A DNA stretch of 48,998 nucleotides. Source: Candidatus Poribacteria bacterium (GTDB taxonomy: Bacteria > Abyssobacteria > SURF-5). The notes under the pieces are model-generated. The model did no database searches. It worked only from the letters and a program-made list of their open reading frames with translations, and had not been told where the DNA came from. The position numbers were made by a program, and so were the translations under genes. The stretch lies in the NCBI GenBank assembly GCA_016215705.1, contig JACRIR010000024.1:1-48998 (forward strand), read 5' to 3'. Shown here piece by piece: positions 15,398-24,159 of this stretch. The first letter of the stretch is position 1. Each line of letters starts with the position of its first letter.

Positions 15398-17395
15398 TTA
15401 CTTCAGCGCCAGTTCCAGTTGCTGCAGCTCGCGGATGCGGTCGCGCAGACCGGCCGCGCGCTCGAATTCAAGTTTCTCCGCTGCTTCTTTCATCTCGCGT
15501 TTCAGGTCCGCGAGCATCTTGGGCAACTCGCCTGAGGCAACGTAATCGGCGGCGCTCTCGGCTGCGATGGGCACCGTTACGTAGTCGGCCTCATACACGC
15601 TCGTGAGAACTTCAGGCATGGCTTTCACGACGGTCTTTGGTGTAATTTTGTGTTTCGTGTTGAACTCGGCCTGCGTCTTGCGACGCCGGTTGGTTTCGTC
15701 AATCGCCTTGCGCATCGAATCCGTCATCTTGTCGGCGTACATGAGAACGGAACCGTTCAGATTCCGGGCTGCCCGGCCAATCGTTTGGATGAGCGACTTT
15801 TCCGCGCGCAAGAAGCCCTCCTTGTCGGCGTCAAGGATCGCGACAAGCGAGACCTCGGGAATATCGAGTCCTTCGCGGAGCAGGTTGATGCCAATGAGCA
15901 CGTCGAAGAGCCCGCGCCTGAGATCGCGGATTATCTCGAACCTTTCGATTGTCGCGATATCCGAGTGCAGGTACCTCACGCGCACTCCGACCTCCTGATA
16001 GTAATCGGTGAGGTCTTCCGCCATCCGCTTGGTCAATGTGGTTACCAGCACGCGTTCGTTCTTTTCGACCCGCCGGCGTATCTCCTCGAGCAGGTCGTCA
16101 ACCTGATTGCGGGCCGGTCTTACCATGACTTCGGGGTCCATCAGGCCGGTCGGCCTGATGAGCTGCTCGACGATAACGCCCTTGCTCTTTTTCAGTTCGT
16201 ATTCGGCAGGCGTCGCCGACACGTAAATCACCTGGTTCGTGAGCTTCTGGAATTCCTCGAATTTGAGGGGGCGATTGTCCAGCGCCGAGGGGAGACGGAA
16301 GCCATAATCCACCAGGGTCTGCTTGCGCGAGCGGTCGCCGTTGTACATCCCGTTGAGCTGCGGAACCGTCTGGTGGCTTTCATCGATAAAGAGAAGGTAG
16401 TCATCCGGGAAATAGTTAATGAGGGTGAACGGCGGCTCGCCGGGACGGCGACCGTCGAGATGTCTCGAGTAGTTCTCGATCCCCGCGCAGAAACCGGTCT
16501 CTTTGAGCATCTCGATATCGAAAGTGGATCGTTGCTCGAGCCTCTGTGCTTCGAGAAGCTTGCCTTGCGAGCGCAACTCTTCAATGCGCTCTCGCAGCTC
16601 GGCCCGGATGCCTTGAATAGCGCGGCCGAGCTTGTCATATGAAGTCGCGTAGTGGCTGCCGGGAAAGATGAGCGCGCGGTCGAGCTTGCGAACCACTCGG
16701 CCGCGCAACGGGTCCACTTCCGAGATCGCATCTATCGAATCGCCGAAGAACTCGATTCTGACAACGCGGTCACTCTCATAAGCCGGAAACACTTCGACGA
16801 CGTCTCCGCGCACTCGGAATGTTCCCCTGTGGAAATCATGGTCGTTTCGTTCATACTGGATTTCGACGAGGTGCTTCAGCAAGTCCTCGCGGGTCATTTC
16901 GGCGTTGCTCTCGAGCGAGACGAGCATCCCGAGGTATTCTTCGGGCGAGCCGAGCCCATAGATGCACGACACGCTGGCGACGATGACGACATCGCGTCTC
17001 TCGAAGAGCGATCTTGTCGCCGAATGCCGCATTTTGTCTATTTCGTCGTTTATGGAGGCGTCCTTCTCGATGTATGTATCTGAGGAAGGCACGTACGCTT
17101 CAGGCTGATAGTAGTCGTAATAGCTCACGAAATATTCGACGGCATTCTCAGGGAACAGTTGCTTGAACTCGCTGTAGAGTTGGGCGGCCAGCGTTTTGTT
17201 ATGTGCGAGCACCAGGGCCGGCCTGTTCATTCTTGCGATGACATTGGCCATCGTGAACGTTTTGCCCGAGCCCGTGACTCCGAGAAGCACTTGATGCTTA
17301 AGGCCTTCCTCGATGCCCTCTACCAGTTTTGCAACCGCCCGCGGCTGGTCCCCTTTCAACTGAAAGTCGCTCACCAGCCGGAACTTGTCTGACAT
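15398..17395 (-). CDS. uvrB: Excinuclease ABC subunit B
   Basis: 665 residues, full length. Walker A is GVTGSGKT (about residue 40), followed by the damage-probing beta-hairpin region [16 protein letters not shown] and a DESHQT box. The helicase C-terminal part has [51 protein letters not shown]. The last 35 residues form a UVR domain ([28 protein letters not shown]) that contacts UvrC. UvrB verifies damage and loads UvrC in nucleotide excision repair. GGAGGAGAGG precedes the ATG at 17395. A possible -10 box TATAAT lies at 17437-17442 on this strand, without a good -35. Nothing unusual. Confidence 0.98.
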   Translation of the reverse strand: MSDKFRLVSDFQLKGDQPRAVAKLVEGIEEGLKHQVLLGVTGSGKTFTMANVIARMNRPALVLAHNKTLAAQLYSEFKQLFPENAVEYFVSYYDYYQPEAYVPSSDTYIEKDASINDEIDKMRHSATRSLFERRDVVIVASVSCIYGLGSPEEYLGMLVSLESNAEMTREDLLKHLVEIQYERNDHDFHRGTFRVRGDVVEVFPAYESDRVVRIEFFGDSIDAISEVDPLRGRVVRKLDRALIFPGSHYATSYDKLGRAIQGIRAELRERIEELRSQGKLLEAQRLEQRSTFDIEMLKETGFCAGIENYSRHLDGRRPGEPPFTLINYFPDDYLLFIDESHQTVPQLNGMYNGDRSRKQTLVDYGFRLPSALDNRPLKFEEFQKLTNQVIYVSATPAEYELKKSKGVIVEQLIRPTGLMDPEVMVRPARNQVDDLLEEIRRRVEKNERVLVTTLTKRMAEDLTDYYQEVGVRVRYLHSDIATIERFEIIRDLRRGLFDVLIGINLLREGLDIPEVSLVAILDADKEGFLRAEKSLIQTIGRAARNLNGSVLMYADKMTDSMRKAIDETNRRRKTQAEFNTKHKITPKTVVKAMPEVLTSVYEADYVTVPIAAESAADYVASGELPKMLADLKREMKEAAEKLEFERAAGLRDRIRELQQLELALK

Positions 17396-17502
17396 TGAAT
17401 CCTCTCCTCCGGTATAATAGTAGTGCTTCGCATATCATTATACAGAAACTTTAGGAAAAGGGACATACGACAATAGGCCGACAATAGATTCTTCGCTTCG
17501 CT

Positions 17503-17600
17503 CAGAATGACGTGCGGGATACCAGGGTGACGCATGGAAAACCAGAGCGCGGTTCTGGAAATCAGAGTAACGTTTGATAAACCAGAATGACATTCTTCGG
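17503..17600. repeat. Five degenerate 20-bp tandem units (CAGAATGACG)
   Basis: Units start at 17503, 17523, 17543, 17563 and 17583, each beginning CAG(A/G)(A/G)TGACG or a variant and ending in AAAC or ATAC. The first unit is the tail of a CTTCGCTTCGCTCAGAATGACG repeat (17488-17512), suggesting the array grew out of that element. It lies between the divergent uvrB and lipid kinase genes. Confidence 0.6.
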
Positions 17601-17624
17601 TTCCGATAATTGTGAAAGAACAGT

Positions 17625-18605
17625 ATGCATCCGGAATACGTTTTCATAGTGAATCCTTCTTCGGGAGGAGGCAAAGGGGAGATAGTCGCCCGCCTGCTTG
17701 AGAAAATGCTCCCGCAACATCCGGCATTTCGTGACGGAAAAGGGGGTGTGTTCCGAGCGAGTCAGGTCGGCTCGGAAGAATTCCACGACATTGCGGCCTG
17801 CGCCAAGACACTTGTTGCCGTGGGCGGTGACGGAACAGCACACTATCTCATCCCCCACCTCTTGAAGCTGTCGCCGCCTCCTGCGCTCGGGCTTATCCCG
17901 ATGGGCACAAGCAACGACCTCGCGCGCGCACTGAACGTATCCGTCGGCGAGGATTATGCCAACGAGCGAACATTGAGCAAGACTCTCGAGAATCTGCTCG
18001 AGGCCCGGCAATCGGGACTCGACGTGTTCAGTGTGAACGAGCGACTGTTTTTCTCCAACTATTTCAGTATAGGTTTTGATGCAATCATCGTTCGCGATTT
18101 TGATGACGTGCGCAAATCGTGGTGGGCCAGATTGTTGCCGCACGGACGAACTACGAACAACTTCCTATATTTTCTCATGGGATTGAAGAACGCCGGTTTC
18201 TTCATCGACCCTCCGTTGGAGATTGACTTCCTTGTCGACAGGGAGAGTAATCACGTCAGGGTGGACTCGCGCGTCCGGGCAATAATAGTCAGTAACTTGC
18301 CGGTCTATGCCGGCGGGTGCCACATCAGCCGCGATGCCAGAAAAGACGATGGGGTCTTCGAGATAACGATCATCCGGAGTACATACGATTACCTGACTCT
18401 AATAGCCTCCCGGTTCCTCCCGTTCGTGCGCCTGCCGCACGGTGCAGCCCAATACCACGCCAGGCGGGCGACCCTGCGCTTGCATTCGCCGTCACCAGCC
18501 CAGATTGACGGAGAAAAGTGCGCCGGTATCGAAGAGAGCAGGGGCGTCCTGAACATATCTTTCCATGCGAGCCTGCGCGTATTGTCGGTCACTTCCGGCA
18601 TGTGA
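17625..18605 (+). CDS. Diacylglycerol kinase-family lipid kinase
   Basis: 326 residues. The DAGK catalytic domain is clear: FIVNPSSGGGKGE at residues 7-19 (phosphate-binding loop), VAVGGDGTAHYLIPHLL (GGDGT motif, about 65-81), then LGLIPMGTSNDLARALN. The C-terminal half is the beta-sandwich typical of YegS/DgkB-like enzymes (FFSNYFSIGFDAIIVRDFD; AIIVSNLPVYAGGCHISRDARKDDGVFEITII). Members phosphorylate diacylglycerol or a related lipid with ATP, at the cytoplasmic face of the membrane. The gene stands alone and is divergent from uvrB. Substrate unproven; family certain. Confidence 0.92.
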   Translation: MHPEYVFIVNPSSGGGKGEIVARLLEKMLPQHPAFRDGKGGVFRASQVGSEEFHDIAACAKTLVAVGGDGTAHYLIPHLLKLSPPPALGLIPMGTSNDLARALNVSVGEDYANERTLSKTLENLLEARQSGLDVFSVNERLFFSNYFSIGFDAIIVRDFDDVRKSWWARLLPHGRTTNNFLYFLMGLKNAGFFIDPPLEIDFLVDRESNHVRVDSRVRAIIVSNLPVYAGGCHISRDARKDDGVFEITIIRSTYDYLTLIASRFLPFVRLPHGAAQYHARRATLRLHSPSPAQIDGEKCAGIEESRGVLNISFHASLRVLSVTSGM

Positions 18606-18637
18606 ACATTGTACGGAAAGTTCCCTGGTTGCGACAA

Positions 18638-18680
18638 CGAAAATCGGGGACACGATGCGACATCATGTCCCCGATTTTCG
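18638..18680. repeat. Hairpin repeat (GGGGACA core) with one mismatch in the stem
   Basis: CGAAAATCGGGGACACGATG pairs with CATCATGTCCCCGATTTTCG, leaving one C-A mismatch and a 3-nt loop. It has the same family core as 6132, 13435 and 15331 but a different outer stem (CGAAAATC). It follows the lipid kinase gene. Confidence 0.8.
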
Positions 18681-18821
18681 TCGTGCTCCGGTCTTCCTTG
18701 TGCCCCGGTTCTCGCGAAGGTTGTCCAAGTATGTAAGCGCTATTACAGAAAATATTCCGCGAAAGTTCAACTATTAGGTGAGCGATGGTCGCGAGATTGG
18801 GCAAGAGAGGCGGAATTTGAA

Positions 18822-19319
18822 ATGCTTTCGTTCCTAAACATGAAATGCACTGCATGCGAATCGGTATATACGCTATCCATAGAGGAGTTGAATATCGTAG
18901 TGCTCTTCAAGTGTTTTGAATGCGGGCAACACAACATGTATATTGCCGGGCATGTGCGAAAGCTTGACCAACAGATAATGACTGAAGGCACAGATGAGGA
19001 GAAGCAGAACCACGTTCTTGAGGCAGTCCAGCAGTTTGCCGTCGAGTTCGCCTGTGACGTAATGGACAAGATCGGCAGGGTCGTGAATGTCAATGTCGAG
19101 ATCGATCTGCCGGATAGTGGCAGCCGAAAGCCGAAGCGAATCAGGAAACGGGCGACGCGGGCAAAGGAGATTTCAGGCCGACGTGTTGCGCCTTCGGTTC
19201 AACAAACCGACGCGCCCAAGATAAGCCATGACGATGTTCGCGATTTCGTAAAAATAGACCTCAATCTCATCGATAAGAAGCGGTACTTCAATAAGTTCTT
19301 CGGCAAGGCGGAGAACTGA
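18822..19319 (+). CDS. Small zinc-ribbon protein of unknown function
   Basis: 165 residues from the ATG at 18822, with AGAGAGG at about 18804-18810; a longer frame from 18609 would start inside the preceding hairpin repeat. Residues 7-35 form a zinc-ribbon-like knuckle pair (KCTACES, then FKCFECGQHN). A helical segment follows, then a basic linker (KPKRIRKRATRAKE) and an acidic/hydrophobic tail with DFVKIDLNLIDKKRYFNKFFG. No family is recognised. The layout suggests a nucleic-acid- or protein-binding adaptor. It sits alone upstream of the yicC operon. Confidence 0.7.
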   Translation: MLSFLNMKCTACESVYTLSIEELNIVVLFKCFECGQHNMYIAGHVRKLDQQIMTEGTDEEKQNHVLEAVQQFAVEFACDVMDKIGRVVNVNVEIDLPDSGSRKPKRIRKRATRAKEISGRRVAPSVQQTDAPKISHDDVRDFVKIDLNLIDKKRYFNKFFGKAEN

Positions 19320-19384
19320 AACCTTCCTTTTTCGCAAATATCGCTCTCCAAAGAAGTTATACAATTTCTTGATGCGAGAGTAAT

Positions 19385-19413
19385 TTGACAAATGCCCAGC
19401 GGATGGCTATAAT
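19385..19413 (+). promoter_or_regulatory. Consensus sigma70 promoter of the yicC-coaBC operon
   Basis: TTGACA at 19385-19390 and TATAAT at 19408-19413 with a 17-bp spacer: a perfect match to consensus in both boxes. The leader before the yicC ATG at 19602 is about 180 nt. Confidence 0.85.
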
Positions 19414-19601
19414 CCTGTCGAATAAACACCTTTTATGAGTGTCTTCAACAAACGAGTTTGGTCGGATGAATTCGACCCTACAGGGAATCTGCAAACTCAA
19501 TGTAGGTGCGGATTTATTCTCGCGTGCCGTTTGTTGGAATGGCGGTTCCCGATGATTCTCGGATAGATTCAGGCAGTGGGCGAAATCCATTGGGGGTTTG
19601 C

Positions 19602-20486
19602 ATGATACGCAGCATGACAGGTTTCGGACGGGGAACGGCGGAGATTGGCGGCGTAACCGTCTGGGCTGAAATATCTTCTCTTAACCACAGATATCTCGAC
19701 GTGGGCGTTAGAGCCCCTTCACCTCTGAGCATTTTTGAGAACGACGTTCGGAAGTTGGTCCAGTCCCGGCTTGAGCGGGGCAGGGTAAACGTGTCGCTGA
19801 GCTCCGAGGGGATTCTGCCGGAGGCGAACCAGGTTGAATTCAATCAATACCTGGCTCGGCAGTATGTCGACGCAGCTCGAGCATTTGCGAAAGAGGCCGG
19901 TCTGGCGGATGACGTTGGAGCGGCGTCGGTGCTTCGGATTAACACATTATGGACACTGAAATTTCCGCGTCCGGACGAAATGGCCCGTTTATGGGAAGCG
20001 GTTGAGAAATCGCTCGGGACAGCGCTGGGGGAATTGCTCCAGATGCGCAAGGCCGAAGGTGAAAACATATGGGCTGACCTTTCGACCAGGGTTCAGCAGA
20101 TAAGCGCAATGGCGAAAGAGATTGCGGTCCGAGCGCCGGCTGTGGTCGATGAATATCGCCAAAAGCTCAAGGAACGTCTTGCGTCGATCATGCCGGCCGG
20201 TCTCGAAGTTGATGAGCAGAGGCTGCTCATGGAAGTGACCACATTCGCAGACAGGGCCGACATATCGGAGGAACTGGTGAGGATGCAAAGCCACATTGAC
20301 CAGTTCAACTCGCTTGCGAAACAAGACACGAACGTGGGGCGAAGGCTCGATTTCCTTATACAGGAGATGTTTCGGGAGATAACTACGGTTGGATCGAAAG
20401 CGCGCGACGCACAGACGGCGCATGCGGTCGTGGAAGTGAAGGGCTTGCTGGAGAAGTTGCGGGAACAAGTGCAGAACGTGGAATAA
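19602..20486 (+). CDS. yicC: YicC/YloC-family endoribonuclease
   Basis: 294 residues from the ATG at 19602, the conserved start MIRSMTGFGRG. The N-terminal domain continues with AEISSLNHRYLDVGVRAP and LERGRVNVSLS. The C-terminal DUF1732 domain holds the conserved RRLDFLIQEMFREITTVGSKARDAQTAHAVVEVKGLLEKLREQVQN. Family members cleave RNA and contribute to sRNA turnover. The order yicC-remA-gmk-rpoZ-coaBC is a widely conserved bacterial operon, here with short gaps and one consensus promoter. An upstream extension of the frame to 19506 is not supported by homology. Confidence 0.95.
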   Translation: MIRSMTGFGRGTAEIGGVTVWAEISSLNHRYLDVGVRAPSPLSIFENDVRKLVQSRLERGRVNVSLSSEGILPEANQVEFNQYLARQYVDAARAFAKEAGLADDVGAASVLRINTLWTLKFPRPDEMARLWEAVEKSLGTALGELLQMRKAEGENIWADLSTRVQQISAMAKEIAVRAPAVVDEYRQKLKERLASIMPAGLEVDEQRLLMEVTTFADRADISEELVRMQSHIDQFNSLAKQDTNVGRRLDFLIQEMFREITTVGSKARDAQTAHAVVEVKGLLEKLREQVQNVE

Positions 20487-20501
20487 GAAAGTGGAGTTGC
20501 A

Positions 20502-20747
20502 TTGACAGGGATAATCGGGATCGGATTCGGCGGGGCAATCATGGTGGATAAGATCGTGGCCATCGTGATGCCCGATTCAAAGCCGTCGATACGCCTTCGA
20601 GAGGTTGCAAAGACGGAGAACAGGCTCATAGACGCAACGCAGGGACACAAGACGCGGGCGATTATTATCACGACCAGCAACCACGTGATACTCAGTGGCA
20701 TCAATCCTGAGACTCTTGCACAGAGGATAAGAGAGATAGAAGTGTAG
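20502..20747 (+). CDS. remA: RemA-like protein (DUF370)
   Basis: 81 residues from TTG 20502, with GTGGAG at 20491-20496. The sequence (IIGIGFGGAIMVDKIVAIVMPDSKPSIRLREVAKTENRLIDATQGHKTRAIIITTSNHVILSGINPETLAQRI) is a full-length RemA/DUF370 protein. In Bacillus, RemA is a DNA-binding activator of biofilm matrix genes; outside Firmicutes the role is unknown. It sits between yicC and gmk, the standard position. Confidence 0.92.
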   Translation: MTGIIGIGFGGAIMVDKIVAIVMPDSKPSIRLREVAKTENRLIDATQGHKTRAIIITTSNHVILSGINPETLAQRIREIEV

Positions 20748-20810
20748 AGCGCCTGAATTGAAAGAGAAGAAGCAGAATAATTAGAGCGACAATGGTTTGA
20801 AGTTTCCAGG

Positions 20811-21506
20811 GTGAAGAAGAGAAGCAGAGGCGTGAGAACAGCGTCTAATACGGTAAGCACAGATGAGATAGAAGACATAGTGTCGGCGCGAGATTCCAGA
20901 CAGGGGCTGATCATAGTTGTCTCGGCTCCTTCGGGGGCAGGAAAGACGACGGTCTGTGAAACGCTAGTGGCGGAGTGGCCCGATATTCGATGGTCGGTTT
21001 CCTTCACGACTCGTCTTCCGAGGAGAGGCGAACGGGATGGCCGGCACTATCACTTTGTAACGCTGGAGGAGTTTGAATCCGAGCGGGAAAAAGGACGATT
21101 CGTGGAGTGGGCCAAGGTTCACGGCAATCTCTACGGAACTCCGCGTGATTTCCTCGAGAAACAGATTCTGGCAGGAAAAGATACGCTTCTCGTCATAGAC
21201 GTGCAGGGCGCAAGGGCCGTCAAAGAATCGTTCCCGGACGCAGTTCTTGTCTTCCTGTTGCCGCCGTCGCTTACGGAATTGGAGAGAAGGCTGAGGATAC
21301 GGAGTCAAGGGGGTAGCGAGAACATCTCTTCAAGGCTCAGAAACGCAAAGGTCGAATTCAGTTGTTATCGGACGTATGATTATGTGGTGGTAAATGACGA
21401 CGTGGCCGAGGCCGCCAGCCGGCTGAAGGCAATAATCCTGGCGGAAAGATGCAAGACAAGCCGGCTGAAGCGCGGGACAGAGCGTGAAGTGTCTAAACCG
21501 CGATAG
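20811..21506 (+). CDS. gmk: Guanylate kinase
   Basis: 231 residues from GTG 20811; a second in-frame GTG at 20880 would give the more usual length and remove a polar 23-residue leader. The P-loop is VVSAPSGAGKTTV. The GMP-binding segment reads SVSFTTRLPRRGERDGRHYHFVTLEEFESE...GRFVEWAKVHGNLYGTP, and LLVIDVQGA and VFLLPPS complete the core. It phosphorylates GMP to GDP with ATP. The start is uncertain; identity is not. Confidence 0.95.
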   Translation: MKKRSRGVRTASNTVSTDEIEDIVSARDSRQGLIIVVSAPSGAGKTTVCETLVAEWPDIRWSVSFTTRLPRRGERDGRHYHFVTLEEFESEREKGRFVEWAKVHGNLYGTPRDFLEKQILAGKDTLLVIDVQGARAVKESFPDAVLVFLLPPSLTELERRLRIRSQGGSENISSRLRNAKVEFSCYRTYDYVVVNDDVAEAASRLKAIILAERCKTSRLKRGTEREVSKPR

Positions 21507-21640
21507 AGTGAAGAAGTGAAAGGCACAGGGCGAGTCGGCTTTTTGCGTCAGGAACAACCGACCCTGCCGTGGGCAAGGTTGGAGCGGGATTGACAAGAAG
21601 GGTACATCGCGAGACTTGGCTTCACCAGGAAGGAGCAAGC

Positions 21641-21859
21641 ATGTTTAAAGTGTCGATCGAGAAGCTCTTGAAGAATTCGGGAGGACAGTACAGACTGCTG
21701 GCCATGGTTTTTCAGAGATTGCATCAACTTAATGCCGGTATGCATCCGTCCGTAAAGCCGACTTCCGTTAAGAACGCAACCATTGCGTTGATGGAAACGG
21801 CTGAAGGGAAAGTGCGGCTCGTAGAAAATGGAAAAGACGAATCAGCAATCGCTCAGTGA
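21641..21859 (+). CDS. rpoZ: RNA polymerase omega subunit
   Basis: 72 residues, with AGGAAGG before the ATG. It shows the omega pattern: a short lead (SIEKLLKNSGGQYRLLAMVFQRLHQL), a PSVKPTSVKNATIALMETAEGKV core and a variable tail. Location between gmk and coaBC supports the call. Its 3' end overlaps the coaBC start by 32 nt in another frame, so translational coupling is likely. Confidence 0.85.
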   Translation: MFKVSIEKLLKNSGGQYRLLAMVFQRLHQLNAGMHPSVKPTSVKNATIALMETAEGKVRLVENGKDESAIAQ

Positions 21860-23039
21860 CAAGATAATAGTGCTGGGAGTATCCGGCGGCATCGCCGCTT
21901 ACAAAGCCTGCGACCTTGCGAGCAAGCTTCGGCAGTCGGGCGCTGAAGTTATCACGGTCATGACAAGCGCCGCACAACAGTTTGTCGCACCACTCACTTT
22001 TCAGTCACTTACTCATAGACCGGTCATAACGAGCTTGTTCACCCCTATCGAGGAGTGGGAAATAGAACACATATCGGTGGCTCAAAAGGCGTCTCTGGCC
22101 GTGATCGCGCCCGCCACCGCAAACGTCATCGCAAAGATTGCGCTTGGCATAGCAGACGATTTCCTGACTACGTTCGTGCTGGCCACGAGGGCGCCCATAA
22201 TTATCTGTCCCGCGATGAACTGCGATATGTACGCAAATAAGGTTGTCCAGGGGAACCTGCAATGTCTGCGGGGAAGAGGATTTCATATCGTAGAGCCGGA
22301 AGAGGGGATGCTCGCTTGCGGTGACGTGGGCAAAGGCCGGCTGGCGAACGTGGAGACCATTTTCGGTCGCATCCGATCACTCCTGTGCGCGCGTCGGGAT
22401 TTCGAGGGGGTCAAAGTCCTGGTAACGGCCGGTCCCACGCACGAACACATCGATCCTGTACGCTATATCACCAACCCATCGAGCGGGAAGATGGGCTACG
22501 CGCTTGCTGAAGCAGCGAGAGAACGCGGAGCGCACACCATCCTGGTTTCCGGGCCGACGAGCCTGCCTTCGCCTGCCGGTGTGGAGACGATCCGGGTGGA
22601 CACAGCCGCTGACATGGCAAAGGCCGTATTCGACAAGGCAAGCGACTGCAAGGTTGTCATAGGCGCAGCCGCAGTGAGCGACTACGCGCCCGAGTTGGCG
22701 GCTGACCAGAAGATCAAGAAGAAGCCGTCGGATTTCACCCTCAAACTGAAGCCCACGCTGGACATCATCGGCGAATTGGGAAAGCACAAGGGCCGCCGTC
22801 TGCTAATTGGATTTTCGGTGGAAACCCGGGACTTGATCGAGAACTCTCTGAGGAAACTGAAATCCAAGAACCTCGATATGATCGTATGCAACGACGTCAC
22901 GCAGCCTGGCGCCGGTTTCGCCACTGACACCAACATCGTGACGATATTGGATAAGAAAGGCGGTTCAGAACAGTTGCCGCAAATGTCGAAGCTGCAAACC
23001 GCTCACAGAATCCTTGACAGAATCCACGAACTCCTCTGA
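21828..23039 (+). CDS. coaBC: Bifunctional phosphopantothenoylcysteine decarboxylase / phosphopantothenate-cysteine ligase
   Basis: 403 residues, a complete fusion. The N-terminal CoaC flavoprotein domain has GVSGGIAAYKACDLASKL, the catalytic-histidine segment EHISVAQKASLAVIAPATANVIAKIALGIADDFLTT, PAMNCDMY, and EGMLACGDVGKGRLA with the conserved cysteine. The CoaB domain begins near residue 190 (VLVTAGPTHEHIDPVRYITNPSSGKMGYALAEAA) and ends with NDVTQPGAGFATDTNIVTILDKKG. It makes 4'-phosphopantetheine from phosphopantothenate and cysteine for coenzyme A synthesis. It is the last gene of the operon. Confidence 0.97.
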   Translation: MEKTNQQSLSDKIIVLGVSGGIAAYKACDLASKLRQSGAEVITVMTSAAQQFVAPLTFQSLTHRPVITSLFTPIEEWEIEHISVAQKASLAVIAPATANVIAKIALGIADDFLTTFVLATRAPIIICPAMNCDMYANKVVQGNLQCLRGRGFHIVEPEEGMLACGDVGKGRLANVETIFGRIRSLLCARRDFEGVKVLVTAGPTHEHIDPVRYITNPSSGKMGYALAEAARERGAHTILVSGPTSLPSPAGVETIRVDTAADMAKAVFDKASDCKVVIGAAAVSDYAPELAADQKIKKKPSDFTLKLKPTLDIIGELGKHKGRRLLIGFSVETRDLIENSLRKLKSKNLDMIVCNDVTQPGAGFATDTNIVTILDKKGGSEQLPQMSKLQTAHRILDRIHELL

Positions 23040-23164
23040 GACAAAACGAATCCTGCCAAGATTATGGCGTAGGGGATAGTTTCCCCAATAACCATTCCTA
23101 CCAATTGGCTCGCGCGCAGAGACTTGTGTCGATAGGTATAAATACTAGCAGACTCAAAATCTTA

Positions 23165-23173
23165 TGTTATAAT
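23165..23173 (+). promoter_or_regulatory. Extended -10 promoter of conduit operon 1
   Basis: TG-T-TATAAT (TATAAT at 23168-23173) is an extended -10 element; no convincing -35 is seen 17 bp upstream, which is acceptable for this promoter type. The leader to the ATG at 23316 is about 135 nt. The remainder of 23040-23315 holds no gene. Confidence 0.5.
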
Positions 23174-23315
23174 TTGTACGCGCAAGCGATTGTTGCCTGC
23201 AATTTGAGCTTGCAGCGCCAGGTGTCAAAGTTCGACCAGATCGAGCCTTTCGGGGAGATAGTCGCAGATGTGGACCAATCGTAGGGCAAAGTGTTTGAAG
23301 GAGAAGGGAGCCGAT

Positions 23316-24092
23316 ATGCCAACAGCTCGGTGGGTAATGAGAACAGTGGTAATTGGTCTACTAGGTTCCGCGTTGATTTTGTCTTGTCAGACGACTTCCT
23401 CCAACGTTCAAATCGGACTCGCCGGCCCTATGATCAAGGGCGCAGAGTACGTGGGGATGGAGACGTGCGAGGCGTGTCATCCTGACCAGGCAAAGCGATT
23501 CAAGTTAACCTCGCATTTTGAGACAAGCGTGAAGGAAGGGGAAAACTCCAAAGGTGAAGCATGCGAATCCTGCCACGGAGCGGGAAGCCTGCATGCGGAC
23601 TCCGGTGGAGACCCTAGCAAGATAGTCAGGTATTCCGCCGACCGGTGCTTTGTCTGCCACGTTGACATACGGGGCAAGTTCCAACTCCAATATCACCACC
23701 CTGTCCCGGAGAAATGGATGAAATGCACCGATTGTCACAACCCGCATTCAGAAGACGTGAAGTCATGGTCGGCAGTATCCGTTCTGCGTCCCGGGGAAAT
23801 CTGTTTCAGATGCCACAAGGAGTTCAAGGGACCATTTGTATTTGCGCACGACCCATTGCGCGACGGCTGCCAGGTATGCCATAACCCGCACGGTTCGGTC
23901 TTCAAGAAAATGCTGATTGCCGATGGGGTCACGCTGTGCATCCGCTGCCATTGGGAACCGGCCACGAATACCGTGGATGCGAACTTCGCGCATATGCCTC
24001 ACGGAGGCTTTGCAATCGGGCGGGGTTCGGAATGCGTCGATCACCATACGGCCGTGCACGGCTCGAATATCGAGCGGCACTTCTTCCGTTAG
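23316..24092 (+). CDS. Heptahaem c-type cytochrome lipoprotein (DmsE/MtrA-like), copy 1
   Basis: 258 residues, with GAAGGAGAAGGGAG upstream of ATG 23316. The signal peptide ends in the lipobox LILSC (Cys24); Gln at +2 predicts outer-membrane sorting. Seven CxxCH sites follow: CEACH, CESCH, CFVCH, CTDCH, CFRCH, CQVCH and CIRCH. An eighth site reads CVDHH inside ECVDHHTAVHGSN, the place where DmsE/MtrA-family proteins have a final CxxCH followed by IHGSN. So it looks like a reduced relative of the decahaem MtrA/DmsE cytochromes that carry electrons through an outer-membrane barrel. The matching barrel gene follows 67 bp downstream, and a near-identical pair comes next. A role in extracellular or trans-outer-membrane electron transfer is strongly suggested by context. 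Confidence 0.9.
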   Translation: MPTARWVMRTVVIGLLGSALILSCQTTSSNVQIGLAGPMIKGAEYVGMETCEACHPDQAKRFKLTSHFETSVKEGENSKGEACESCHGAGSLHADSGGDPSKIVRYSADRCFVCHVDIRGKFQLQYHHPVPEKWMKCTDCHNPHSEDVKSWSAVSVLRPGEICFRCHKEFKGPFVFAHDPLRDGCQVCHNPHGSVFKKMLIADGVTLCIRCHWEPATNTVDANFAHMPHGGFAIGRGSECVDHHTAVHGSNIERHFFR

Positions 24093-24159
24093 TTAATGAA
24101 CGGGTCGCCCGTGGCTATCCTTGAACCACGACCACATCGCAATGAGGAGGATTTCTGAT

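Noticed and set aside
15650-16642. 330-codon plus-strand frame opposite uvrB
   Set aside because: It is an antisense shadow of the clearly identified uvrB gene.
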